A stretch of 64,000 nt of DNA from the NCBI GenBank assembly GCA_021646465.1, contig SOET01000001.1:124001-188000 (forward strand), in the 5' to 3' direction. The notes below the pieces were generated by a model, which was given only the letters and a program-made list of their open reading frames with translations, searched no databases and had not been told where the DNA came from. The position numbers and the translations under genes are program-made. The stretch comes from Candidatus Kuenenia hertensis (GTDB taxonomy: Bacteria; Planctomycetota; Brocadiia; Brocadiales; Brocadiaceae). Numbering within the stretch: position 1 is the stretch's first letter; each line of letters begins with the position of its first letter. Below are positions 54,491-63,857 of this stretch, one piece after another.

Positions 54491-57400
54491 ATGAAAAAGT
54501 ATTATTTACGATTATTGGCAGTGAATAGTTGCTTCTTTCTGGTTATTCTCATTTTTAATTGTTCCACTGCAATACATAACAATTGGGCCGCAGATAACGA
54601 ACTTCGCCAGGAAAATATTATTGAAAAGAATTATTATAAAAACAGGAAATGGTTTGCGGGACTGAATAATTACCTTTTAGCGGAAAATACCTCAAAGGGT
54701 TTGGTTGCTAAACTGGGTATGTTAAAAGGCAAAGCGATGGCAAAAGAGATGAAAATGTTTACTATTGTGGTGGCAGATTTTACTGATTGGGAAGAAGCGA
54801 AACAACACACGATGCGTGTCTCGCGTATGGTTCCTTTTCCGGTATGGTTAGAACAGACGGATCACACGTATAGTATCCGAGCAGGATATTCTGCAAGACA
54901 GGAGGATTTATTACCATATGTAAAGACAATTAAAGAAAATGGCTATCCCAAGGCGTCTTTAAGTATTTTTTCTTTTAAGGAGAGAAAGGTTGTTTTAGAA
55001 GTGTCTCCTTCTTTGGAAATAAAAAGGAAAGAAGGGGAACAATTTTTGGAAATTAAGAGGAAGAAGCAGGTCGGTACGGGGAGGGTTGATCTTTCTGATG
55101 TAGAAGAGAGGTTGATTGAAAGTGAAGAAGAGGCTACGGAATTTTTTCGAACATACGAAGGAGATTATTACATTGGCAAGGCATGGAGGAGTTATCATGC
55201 GGGCAATTTTGATCAGGCAATTGAATTTTTTAATTTTGCAGGGACATTTGCCGAAACCGAGCAGGATGCCAGACTTGGAGTAGCGTATTGTTATATTGAA
55301 CTGGGGAAGAAGGAAGAGGCGCTTTCTTTGTTTGATGAATTAGTGGCGGAAAGATATAAGGTAAAAGAGATAGCGGATGTTCTTGTAAAAATAGAATGTT
55401 TTGACAAAGCCCTTGAATTGTGTAATAAGGTCCTGTTTACTGACCCGTTTAATATAGATTTTCTGATACTGAAGATAAACATTCTTGTACAAGGAAAAAA
55501 TTTTGATGCAGTCAGGTTAATCCTGGCGAGTATCCCAAAAGATAAAAATACCCTCGAATTGTCACTCCTTGCGGCAGATATAGAAGCGTGGGCGAAAAAC
55601 TATGAGAAGGCGATAGAAAAATATCAGAAATTGATTCGACAATTCCCGGAAGAAAGCGATGTATGGTTAGGCTATCTAAGGACAGTGACGTGGGCAAAAA
55701 ACTGGTTGTTATTGTCAGACATTTTACCGCAAGGGTTTGAAAAGGTTGAAATGAATGATGAAAATCGTCTTTTTTTTGTGGATGCTTACCTTGAATTGGG
55801 CGAGATTGAAAAAGCCCTTGATGTGTGGGATAAAATGGATGCGGATGCAAAGGACTGGAGCAAGTCTTTATTGAAAATAGTTGATAAATATATGGCATCC
55901 GGAAAACTGGAGGAGGCGACAAATTTATTGAAAAAAACATTAGCAACAAAGAAAAAAGATATTCACATTGCAGAACGGCTGGCGATAAATTATTTGTACT
56001 CAGAGGTGCCGGAAAAAGGTTTTGAAGCGATTGGCCAGTTTCAGCGTAGTCCGGAGACGCAGCTCAACATTGACCTCACCAGGGCAGAACTCTTTGCATT
56101 GTTAAAAAATTATGAAGCATCTTTGTCCCTCCTGCAAACAATTGACGTATCAAAAGATGAAGGAAACCGTGCTGAAATGGTGGAACTGGAGTGTTATTAC
56201 GGGCTGGAAAAAGATGAAAAGCTTGTGGAGCGTGCGGCTCTTTATTTGGAAAAATTATCGGAAAACGATACGGTTGACAGGGCTAAAATGTTGACCCTGT
56301 CTGTTCTTTCCCGGATGAGAATAGGGCAATACAAAGAAGCGGAGAAAGAAATTGAAATATTAGAAGACACACTGCCGGAAGATTACGGTCCTGCAATTCT
56401 CAGGGTGTTATTAAAAAATGCCAGCAAGCGGTTGACCGAACATGATGGATCGATTCAGGCATTAGGTGAGAAATTGGCAGGGTACTCAAAAAATGCAACA
56501 ATGGTGCGGCTTCAGCTCCTTGGTGATGAAATGTTGTATGATCAGACAAAGGTTTTGGCAATACATATTCTTGAGGCATGGAGAATTGCCGGTGAAGTGT
56601 CAAGGCATAAGAACAAAGACATCATGTACCAATTAGCACGGGCGGAATATAAAGCAGGTAATTATCAACGTTCCATTGATATGTATAAACAATTATATGC
56701 GGAGGAGAAAAACAACACCTATAAAATAGGGATGGTGGAGTGTTTTTTGGAATTGGACGACATTGAAAAGGCGAACGAATTATTTGATGAGATACATTTG
56801 CCTGATTTAATGGCGAGGGATATTTCACGGTATTTTGAAGGTATGCTGCGATTAGGGAGGGAGAAAAAGGTATTTTATGAGGCGTTATCGTTAATTCCCC
56901 CTGGTGTCATGGATATGGTGGCGATGAAAACAATAATCCTCGTTGCTCAATTATATTATGATAATTATGAAATTGCGGAGAGCAGCATAAAGCAATACCT
57001 TACGGACAAACAGGAAGATGTCTCTATTTTCAGATTGATCATGGCACGAATAGGGTATTTTGAGAAGGGTGAAAAAGGGAAATGCTATGAATTTGTAAAT
57101 GACCAATATCAATATGCAACGGAACGTTTTCCGAAGGACACGGGTATTCGGTACGAATATGCAAAACATCTTGCTTCGCATCGGGAGTATGAACCGGCGA
57201 TAGAGCAGCATTTGGTGTTGTCTGAACTTGTTCAGGATGACTATAGAGTCATTCGTTGGCTGGCACGTCTTTTTAGCTGGACAAAGCAATTTGATAAAGG
57301 GTTGATATGGTATGATAAATATACAGAGTTAAGACCACAAGATATTGTGGTGCGTCATGAAATCGCGAGGGTCTGTGGATGGGCGCTAATGCTTGAGGAG

Positions 57401-58576
57401 GCAAATGAGGCATATGAAAAGTTATGTGAAGACTTTCCTGATAATTATGAACTTTACTGGGAGTGGCAGGCGAAGAGGAATAACTGGTTAAAGCGTAAGC
57501 GATTGGCGGTTTTATATTATGAGAAACTGGTGGAACGCCACCCGGAAGACGCGGAACTTGTGTTTGATCTGGGGCAGTTGTATTCGCAGCTTAATTTCAG
57601 CAAAGAATCCGAAGATACATACAGAAAACTGCTTGTTTACGAACCAGATAACACTCGCGCAACATTTGCCGCGGAATCTGAAAAATGGAGAAGGACGCAA
57701 TCTTTGGGGCTGAAACAAACGTATATCCATCAGGAAGGAACGGGAGACAGTTTTGGCAATTTTGAAATAACGCGGTTTAGAACGGATTTAAATTATATTC
57801 CAGCAAGGTTATCGGAAGCAACGGATATTTCTATGAGTCTGGGGCATACGATATTCAATTTCACGAAACATACCGGATCGATGGCAGAACATGTTTTGCT
57901 CAAGGGAAGCAAAAATTTCCGGAATGGGATCAGGACGTATTTAAATGGTGAATTGTCGGCGTACACGGAAAACAATGAAGAAACGATTCAGTTTGAAACG
58001 GGAATAAATTATCAAATAGCTGAAATGTTTGATACAACAATGTTTACAGGGAGAGAGGATGTTCTGGAGAATTTTGTTACCTTAAGGAATCACAGGGCGC
58101 GCTATTATACCGGCGGACGTTTTATGTGGGATATAAATGAACATGTTGACGTGTATGCTCAGGCGAAACAGTACTGGTATAATGACGGGAATAACGGATT
58201 TGAGTATGATGCGTCTGTCGGGTATAAATTTTTTGTGTACCCGAGGATTTTGAAATTTTCGGTGGGGTTGTTTGGTTATGATGTACGAACAAATACCGAT
58301 GAATATTGGTCTCCCAATGCGTATCAAAAATATTCAGCGAGTCTGAGTTGGCGGCATTATTTGGGGAAAGAGCATTACGCGGGGGCGCCCGAATTTTTTT
58401 ATGAAATTGCCATGAAGCAAAGTATTGACAACGACAGTATTGATTTTGCGGAACCGTCTCTCGCCTGGGGATGGGATAACAAAAGGCGCATGAATGCAGG
58501 GTTTGAAATAAAGCCCATGAGATCGGTTGTATATGATGAAGAACGGATACATTTCTTTTTTAACGTGCGGTTTTGA
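54491..58576 (+). CDS. BcsC-like SPOR-TPR outer-membrane protein
   Basis: 1361 residues. Signal peptide (LLAVNSCFFLVILIFNC), one SPOR-like domain at about 93-165 (MFTIVVADFTDWEEAKQHTM), TPR-like repeats from about 220 to 1060, and a C-terminal region of alternating beta-strands (about 1075-1361) ending in phenylalanine (HFFFNVRF), as outer-membrane barrels do. TPR plus barrel is the plan of BcsC, which carries cellulose through the outer membrane, so this is the likely exporter of the bcsA-bcsB-bcsZ system. The N-terminal SPOR domain is not part of the enterobacterial BcsC. Its stop directly abuts the stop of the convergent cyclase gene. Confidence 0.75.
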   Translation: MKKYYLRLLAVNSCFFLVILIFNCSTAIHNNWAADNELRQENIIEKNYYKNRKWFAGLNNYLLAENTSKGLVAKLGMLKGKAMAKEMKMFTIVVADFTDWEEAKQHTMRVSRMVPFPVWLEQTDHTYSIRAGYSARQEDLLPYVKTIKENGYPKASLSIFSFKERKVVLEVSPSLEIKRKEGEQFLEIKRKKQVGTGRVDLSDVEERLIESEEEATEFFRTYEGDYYIGKAWRSYHAGNFDQAIEFFNFAGTFAETEQDARLGVAYCYIELGKKEEALSLFDELVAERYKVKEIADVLVKIECFDKALELCNKVLFTDPFNIDFLILKINILVQGKNFDAVRLILASIPKDKNTLELSLLAADIEAWAKNYEKAIEKYQKLIRQFPEESDVWLGYLRTVTWAKNWLLLSDILPQGFEKVEMNDENRLFFVDAYLELGEIEKALDVWDKMDADAKDWSKSLLKIVDKYMASGKLEEATNLLKKTLATKKKDIHIAERLAINYLYSEVPEKGFEAIGQFQRSPETQLNIDLTRAELFALLKNYEASLSLLQTIDVSKDEGNRAEMVELECYYGLEKDEKLVERAALYLEKLSENDTVDRAKMLTLSVLSRMRIGQYKEAEKEIEILEDTLPEDYGPAILRVLLKNASKRLTEHDGSIQALGEKLAGYSKNATMVRLQLLGDEMLYDQTKVLAIHILEAWRIAGEVSRHKNKDIMYQLARAEYKAGNYQRSIDMYKQLYAEEKNNTYKIGMVECFLELDDIEKANELFDEIHLPDLMARDISRYFEGMLRLGREKKVFYEALSLIPPGVMDMVAMKTIILVAQLYYDNYEIAESSIKQYLTDKQEDVSIFRLIMARIGYFEKGEKGKCYEFVNDQYQYATERFPKDTGIRYEYAKHLASHREYEPAIEQHLVLSELVQDDYRVIRWLARLFSWTKQFDKGLIWYDKYTELRPQDIVVRHEIARVCGWALMLEEANEAYEKLCEDFPDNYELYWEWQAKRNNWLKRKRLAVLYYEKLVERHPEDAELVFDLGQLYSQLNFSKESEDTYRKLLVYEPDNTRATFAAESEKWRRTQSLGLKQTYIHQEGTGDSFGNFEITRFRTDLNYIPARLSEATDISMSLGHTIFNFTKHTGSMAEHVLLKGSKNFRNGIRTYLNGELSAYTENNEETIQFETGINYQIAEMFDTTMFTGREDVLENFVTLRNHRARYYTGGRFMWDINEHVDVYAQAKQYWYNDGNNGFEYDASVGYKFFVYPRILKFSVGLFGYDVRTNTDEYWSPNAYQKYSASLSWRHYLGKEHYAGAPEFFYEIAMKQSIDNDSIDFAEPSLAWGWDNKRRMNAGFEIKPMRSVVYDEERIHFFFNVRF

Positions 58577-60121
58577 TTACTCTTCGTTATCAAATACAAT
58601 AATAATGGGATGTTCCAGCGACTGGTTTACCTCCCCGACTGAAATATCTGCGGAGAGAGAACGTCGTTCCGTTTTTGAGGCGGTTGAGGAGATAAACGGG
58701 TTGGGCACGACTCCCCCCAGCATGAGCAAATAGGTGATCATGAACGGAATTGAAACTGCCATTGAGACCTTTACGAAAGGAAAACGTTTTTTTGCAACAA
58801 CTTCTTCTTCCTTTGTGCCGAATTTATCTAATTCTATTTCTTTTTCATCCCAAAAGGCTTTGTAAAGTCTGAATTCACCTTTTTTGCCTTTTAACGTTGT
58901 GGATTTTATATATCGGATATATATTTCAGACTTATCTGTTAATGCGTTGTATGTATCTTCTGTGAGGTAGATTTCTCCGGGATTGGAGGCAGATTCAATT
59001 CTTGATGCGACATTTACCACGTCTCCAAAAATATCATTTTCTTCTACTACACCTTCTCCGGTATGCAAACCCATGCTGACAAGAAGGAGGGTTTTGGGTT
59101 TTTTTTCTACATTGTAACTGTCAAAACCGATTTGTGCCTCGACTGCGGCAAGAACGGCCTTTTGTGCGTCTTCGAAGTAAGATAATGTTCCGTCTCCCAT
59201 GGTCTTAACCAATACGCCGTCATATTTTTTGATAATGGGGAAGAGCACGTCATTATGTTGTTTCATGATAGTTCGGCTTGCGATATCGCCTTCCGCGTCA
59301 GCAATGGAGGTTGAACCTTTGAGGTCGGTAAACATCACCGTCATGCGTTTGGTGAATTTTTCCTTAAGGAGGTTTTCCAGGTATTCCCTTTGTTCGATAA
59401 GTTTTTCTATGTCGCTTGGTTGGGGAGAGTTGTGTTTGACCTTTTCAATCGTTTGTGATATTTTTTCTTTTACTTTTTCTTCATCCTTCTTCCCCTGATG
59501 GCTTTCTTCCTGTTTTTCGTCCACAGTGTTTTTTACTCTAGTTTCAGGTCTGAAATATTCTGGTTTTTCTGCTTCAATCATTGTTGTGGCTGGCGAGTTA
59601 TATGTTATGTTATTGTTTTGATTTTCTTCTGGTATTGCGTCAGTTTGAGTGTTTTTTCCACAGGTTTTGACTGTTGTGTATGCTTTCGGCATTTCTGCAA
59701 TCTTGTCTGCGGTGTTCTCTGTTGCAGCATGTGCTTCAGTGATTTGGTCTTTATCAAATGTATCATGAGCGGTAATGTTTTCGCTTCGTATTTCTTCGCT
59801 ATTTTCCGGACTGATTTCTCTTTGTGCAGGATTTATAGTAGCATTTATTTTTTCTTCGGGAAAAATGTGGTTTTGCACCTCTTGAACGGTAACAGTTGTT
59901 TCTTCGAAAGTATTATCACGCAATGTATCATCGGCCTTTTTGGGGAACGGTTGATTGTATTCCTGGTTATCTTCTGCCGGAGAATTATTTTTGTGCGTTT
60001 CTAAGAGTTCGTTATTGCTGTTTGTTTCTTCAGGTGTTTGTGTTGCTTTGTTTTCTTCTTTGTTGTTTGTTTCAAGAAATGAATCCAAGAAATTGGTAAA
60101 TTTCTTATTGAAAAAAGACAT
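58577..60121 (-). CDS. Class III adenylate/guanylate cyclase
   Basis: 514 residues. Residues 1-230 are a low-complexity acidic linker rich in N, E, T and K. The cyclase homology domain spans about 258-425: metal ligands D266 (FTDLKGST) and D310 (VKTMGDG), and the transition-state pair N370 and R374 (GDVVNVASRIE), all present, so it should be active. A membrane helix lies at about 453-472 (VSMAVSIPFMITYLLMLGGV), placing the domain before, not after, the helix. Makes cAMP or cGMP; which one is not clear. The gene ends with zero bases between it and the convergent SPOR-TPR gene. Confidence 0.88.
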   Translation of the reverse strand: MSFFNKKFTNFLDSFLETNNKEENKATQTPEETNSNNELLETHKNNSPAEDNQEYNQPFPKKADDTLRDNTFEETTVTVQEVQNHIFPEEKINATINPAQREISPENSEEIRSENITAHDTFDKDQITEAHAATENTADKIAEMPKAYTTVKTCGKNTQTDAIPEENQNNNITYNSPATTMIEAEKPEYFRPETRVKNTVDEKQEESHQGKKDEEKVKEKISQTIEKVKHNSPQPSDIEKLIEQREYLENLLKEKFTKRMTVMFTDLKGSTSIADAEGDIASRTIMKQHNDVLFPIIKKYDGVLVKTMGDGTLSYFEDAQKAVLAAVEAQIGFDSYNVEKKPKTLLLVSMGLHTGEGVVEENDIFGDVVNVASRIESASNPGEIYLTEDTYNALTDKSEIYIRYIKSTTLKGKKGEFRLYKAFWDEKEIELDKFGTKEEEVVAKKRFPFVKVSMAVSIPFMITYLLMLGGVVPNPFISSTASKTERRSLSADISVGEVNQSLEHPIIIVFDNEE

Positions 60122-60268
60122 CTCTTCTACTCCATAAAGTTAAAAAGAAAGTTACATTGTGGGAAGGTTTTCTTACTATACAACTCCTTTTTTTAAAAGC
60201 AATCGTTAAAATAACTTTTTTACGAAAAGAAACGAATTATTTGTTATTTTCTCCCTCTCGAAAATAAT

Positions 60269-60296
60269 TTGAATATTATAACATGTCTGCTATAAT
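60269..60296 (+). promoter_or_regulatory. Sigma-70-like promoter candidate for argG
   Basis: TTGAAT (60269-60274), 16-bp spacer, TATAAT (60291-60296), 63 bp before the argG ATG at 60360, in the divergent gap with the cyclase gene. Confidence 0.45.
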
Positions 60297-60359
60297 TTCA
60301 TTTTGAAATACTTGAATCGGATTAATTAAGCAATTTAACGCTTGGAGTTTAATAATTTT

Positions 60360-61634
60360 ATGACTAATCAACAAAGAAAAAAGGTAATTTTAGCATATTC
60401 CGGTGGCCTCGATACTTCCGTAGCCATTAAATGGATTCCGGAAAAATATGATATGGACGTTATTACGGTAACGATGGATCTTGGCGCCGTAAAGGATCTT
60501 GAAGCAATACGCCAGAAGGCATTAAAAATAGGGGCAAAAAAAGCCATTGTTATAGATGCGAAAGAAACGTTTGTTAAGTATTTTGTTATGCCGGCATTGC
60601 AGGCAGGCGCATTATACGAAGGGGTATACCCCCTTGCAACCGCCCTGGGCAGGCCGCTTATCGCAAAATTATTGGCGGATGTAGCTGAAGAGGAGAAAGC
60701 CGATGCCGTAGCCCATGGTTGTACGGGGAAGGGGAATGATCAGGTTCGTTTGGATGTTTCGTTGCAGGTATTAAACCCAAAATTACAGATCATTGCCCCG
60801 TTGCGGGAGTGGAAGATGTCTCGTGAAGAAGAAATTCAATACGCGGAAGAACATGGCATTCATGTCGAGGCAAAAGTAAGCAGCCCGTACAGCACTGATG
60901 AAAATCTTTGGGGAAGAAGTATTGAGTGCGGCGTATTGGAAGATCCATGGATGGAACCTCCTGTCGATGTTTATAGATGGACGAAAAATTGCAAAGATAC
61001 TCCCGACGAACCGGGATATATAGAAATTGATTTTGAAAAAGGTATCCCCGTTGCTTTAAATGGCGAAGAAATGGAAGGCGTCTCGCTTATTAATACATTA
61101 AATACACTGGGAGGAGAGCACGGCGTTGGCCGCATCGACCATATAGAAAATCGGTTGGTGGGGATAAAATCGCGTGAAATTTATGAAGCGCCGGCCGCCA
61201 TTATACTCCATGCCGCTCATAAGGCGCTTGAAGGAATGAATATGACAAAGGATGCTTTGCGTTTTAAAGAAATAGTTTCAAGCCATTATGCAGATTTGAT
61301 TTACAATGGTCTTTGGTTTTCAGCATTTCATCAGGACCTTGTTGCCTACGTTTTGAGCAGTCAGAGAATTATGAACGGAACGATTCGCGTAAAGTTGTTA
61401 AAGGGGACTTGTACCGTTGTGGGGAGAAAATCGCCCCATGCGCTTTATAGTGAAGAGCTTGCTACGTATCAGAAAACAGATGTTTTCGATCATGCGGCTT
61501 CTCTCGGATTTATTAAGATTTATGGTTTGCCTACGAAAACTCAATCGCAGAAGCAAATGAATGTTTTGAGCGGCAGGGAGGTACTTCATTTGGAATCTAT
61601 AATGCCGCCTAAGGCGGAAACGGTGAGTGAATAA
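60360..61634 (+). CDS. argG: Argininosuccinate synthase
   Basis: 424 residues from the ATG at 60360; a TTG at 60342 would add six residues and is less likely. It joins citrulline and aspartate with ATP, the step after argF in this window. ILAYSGGLDTSVAIKW is the ATP pyrophosphatase P-loop; VAHGCTGKGNDQVRLD, YSTDENLWGRSIECGVLEDP and GRIDHIENRLVGIKSREIYEAPAA are family signatures. Separated from argB-argD-argF by about 37 kb. argH is not in the window. Confidence 0.96.
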   Translation: MTNQQRKKVILAYSGGLDTSVAIKWIPEKYDMDVITVTMDLGAVKDLEAIRQKALKIGAKKAIVIDAKETFVKYFVMPALQAGALYEGVYPLATALGRPLIAKLLADVAEEEKADAVAHGCTGKGNDQVRLDVSLQVLNPKLQIIAPLREWKMSREEEIQYAEEHGIHVEAKVSSPYSTDENLWGRSIECGVLEDPWMEPPVDVYRWTKNCKDTPDEPGYIEIDFEKGIPVALNGEEMEGVSLINTLNTLGGEHGVGRIDHIENRLVGIKSREIYEAPAAIILHAAHKALEGMNMTKDALRFKEIVSSHYADLIYNGLWFSAFHQDLVAYVLSSQRIMNGTIRVKLLKGTCTVVGRKSPHALYSEELATYQKTDVFDHAASLGFIKIYGLPTKTQSQKQMNVLSGREVLHLESIMPPKAETVSE

Positions 61635-61663
61635 GCAAGCTAATACGAAGAAAGGTGAATGTT

Positions 61664-63421
61664 ATGAAAGTATTGTTGCTTTTCCCCCCTTCATGGCATC
61701 CTTCTCAACCCTATCTCAGTTTGCCTTCCTTAACGGCTTTTTTGAAACAAAATGGCGTTAACGATGTTGTACAAAGAGACCTGAATATTGAATTGCTGGA
61801 TATTCTTCTGACGCAAAAAACGTGCGGCGAATTTTACCATAGAATTACTGATAAATTAAGATGTTTAGAGGGATATTTAACAACCAGTTCCGATTATCAG
61901 GATGAAAGAAAGACCTTGATAGAGGCGGTGGAATCGCTTCCATGGCTCATGAATCAGGTAGAACGTGCAAAAAACATTTTACGGTCGGATGCTTTCTACA
62001 ATCTTGATAACTATATGGAAGCTGTCCATATAGTGAACGAAAGCCTTCGTCTCATGTCCTCCCTCTTTTATCCTTCGACAATGACGGCGGTAAGTAATGC
62101 TATGCGTTTTTCTGTATATTCTTCAAACGATATTATGCAGGCAATACATTCGGAAAGAGAAAACATTTTCCTTTCTCTTTATAAAGAATATGTTCTTTCT
62201 TCTCTTTTGGAATGGACTCCGAAAATAATAGGCATTTCTATTACAAACACGTCCCAAATAATACCTGGCCTTACCCTTGCAAGATTGATAAAAGAACAAA
62301 ACAAGGAAACACACATTACCATTGGTGGAAGTGTCTTTACAAAACTCATAGAAGAGTTAAGAAGGGTTGATTCAATATTCTCATTGGCAGACAGCTTTAT
62401 TGTCTTTGAGGGAGAACACGCACTGTTGGAATTGTGTGCTCAGGTTGATGGCAAAAACGATTTGAAAAAGGTGCCAAATCTTGTTTATAGGGAGAATGGT
62501 GTTACAAAAGTAAATGATAACTTCTTTTCGGAAGACCTGAATATCTTGCCAACCCCTGATTTTAACGGTTTTCCTCTGAATTTATATTTTGCGCCCTCTC
62601 TTGTTTTACCCATACAAACATCCCGCGGCTGTTATTACAGGAAGTGTGCTTTTTGTAACTTGCATTTAGACCACAGAAATTTTCGGTTGCGCCGCACGGA
62701 TTTGATAATGGAAGACATACGAAAACTTTCCCGTGAATATAAAACGAATTTTTTCTTCTTTACTGATGAGTCGGTGCCGATTAACAAATTGCGTGAAATT
62801 TCTCAATGTTTATTGGAAAATCGAGACGAAATAAAATGGATGGGAGGTGTGCGATTTGAAAAAGCACTGACTGGTGATGTCCTGGAGAAAATGGCGAAAG
62901 CAGGGTGTCTAAAACTGGTATTCGGATTGGAATCCTATAATCAACGCGTGCTTGATAAAATGAAAAAGGGGACGAGGTCTGATGTGGTAAAAAAAGTGCT
63001 GGACGAATGTTTGAAAGCAGGGATTTCGTTCCATCTATACGTTATCGTGGGATTTCCCACAGAAACCGAAGGTGAAGCGTTAGAGACGCTTCACTTCGTG
63101 ATGAATGAAAAGTATATAAATTCGGCAGGTTATTCTTGCTTGCCATCGTTGTTTGGCATGGAAAAGGATTCGCCAATCGTGAATAATCCCTCCGAATATG
63201 GTTTGACAAGTATTAGGGCGCCAAAAGGCGAGGATATGGGTCTAGGGTATTTATATGAGGTGAAGGAAGGAATGTCTCCTGGAAAAGCTGAAGAAATGTA
63301 TCGTCATATGATAAGTAAATTAAGCGAAACATTGTGTCCCTTCCCTTACAATTATTCAATGGCGGATGGGTTATTGTATCTTGCGCATAGAAATACAGTT
63401 CTTAACCCTGACAGGGTTTAA
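61664..63421 (+). CDS. B12-binding radical SAM protein
   Basis: 585 residues from the ATG at 61664; a GTG at 61655 is an alternative. The N-terminal half is Rossmann-like, as in cobalamin-binding domains (KVLLLFPPSWHPSQPYLSLP, then ITIGGSVFTKL and ADSFIVFEGEHALLEL). The radical SAM core has its cluster cysteines at C323, C328 and C331 (RGCYYRKCAFCNLH), a CX4CX2C spacing seen in a branch of these proteins instead of the usual CX3CX2C. LVFGLESYNQRVLDKMKKGT and FHLYVIVGFPTETEGEALETL are typical later barrel motifs. No cobalamin-binding DxHxxG is visible. The reaction is unknown; methyl transfer or ring/peptide modification are the usual roles. It lies 29 bp after argG, probably in the same transcript. 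Confidence 0.8.
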   Translation: MKVLLLFPPSWHPSQPYLSLPSLTAFLKQNGVNDVVQRDLNIELLDILLTQKTCGEFYHRITDKLRCLEGYLTTSSDYQDERKTLIEAVESLPWLMNQVERAKNILRSDAFYNLDNYMEAVHIVNESLRLMSSLFYPSTMTAVSNAMRFSVYSSNDIMQAIHSERENIFLSLYKEYVLSSLLEWTPKIIGISITNTSQIIPGLTLARLIKEQNKETHITIGGSVFTKLIEELRRVDSIFSLADSFIVFEGEHALLELCAQVDGKNDLKKVPNLVYRENGVTKVNDNFFSEDLNILPTPDFNGFPLNLYFAPSLVLPIQTSRGCYYRKCAFCNLHLDHRNFRLRRTDLIMEDIRKLSREYKTNFFFFTDESVPINKLREISQCLLENRDEIKWMGGVRFEKALTGDVLEKMAKAGCLKLVFGLESYNQRVLDKMKKGTRSDVVKKVLDECLKAGISFHLYVIVGFPTETEGEALETLHFVMNEKYINSAGYSCLPSLFGMEKDSPIVNNPSEYGLTSIRAPKGEDMGLGYLYEVKEGMSPGKAEEMYRHMISKLSETLCPFPYNYSMADGLLYLAHRNTVLNPDRV

Positions 63422-63857
63422 CGTTCAGGAATTTCAATCTTTGTAGGGTGGGCATTGCCCACCGGTAGAGACGCATTGCAATGCGTCTCTACAAAGTGTG
63501 TGGATGTTGTTTTGGTAGGCAATGCACACCTACACTGTTACGGCTCGTTCCCAAATTTTATTTGGGAACGTAATGGTCGAGAAACTCTGTTTCGAGGGTA
63601 TACACGAAACAGAGTTTCGTTTGATATCGTGTTCCCAAACTGACAGACTGGGTCAAATGAACAATTTTTCCCTATTTTGCGATATTCATTCCCCACTTTA
63701 ACGGGTGAAAAGCATTATACTTAGAATAAGGCAGGCTATTAGCAAAATTTATTCCCCACTTTTAAAATAAAAAAGTTCATTTGATCCAGTCTGAAAGTTT
63801 GGGAACAAGTAGTCGGAAAGTTGCTGCCGAAGAGCCTGATTACTATACGGAGAAATT
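63422..63857. repeat. Second cluster of palindromic repeats
   Basis: No gene. GTGGGCATTGCCCAC (about 63448), a 28-bp perfect palindrome (63465-63492) and about 75 bp shared with 45700-45775, then a TTCCCAAAT/ATTTGGGAA stem near 63547, a GAAACTCTGTTTC pair near 63580-63620, and two oppositely oriented copies of a phrase with CAGACTGGGTCAAATGAAC (about 63640 and 63775). Confidence 0.65.
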
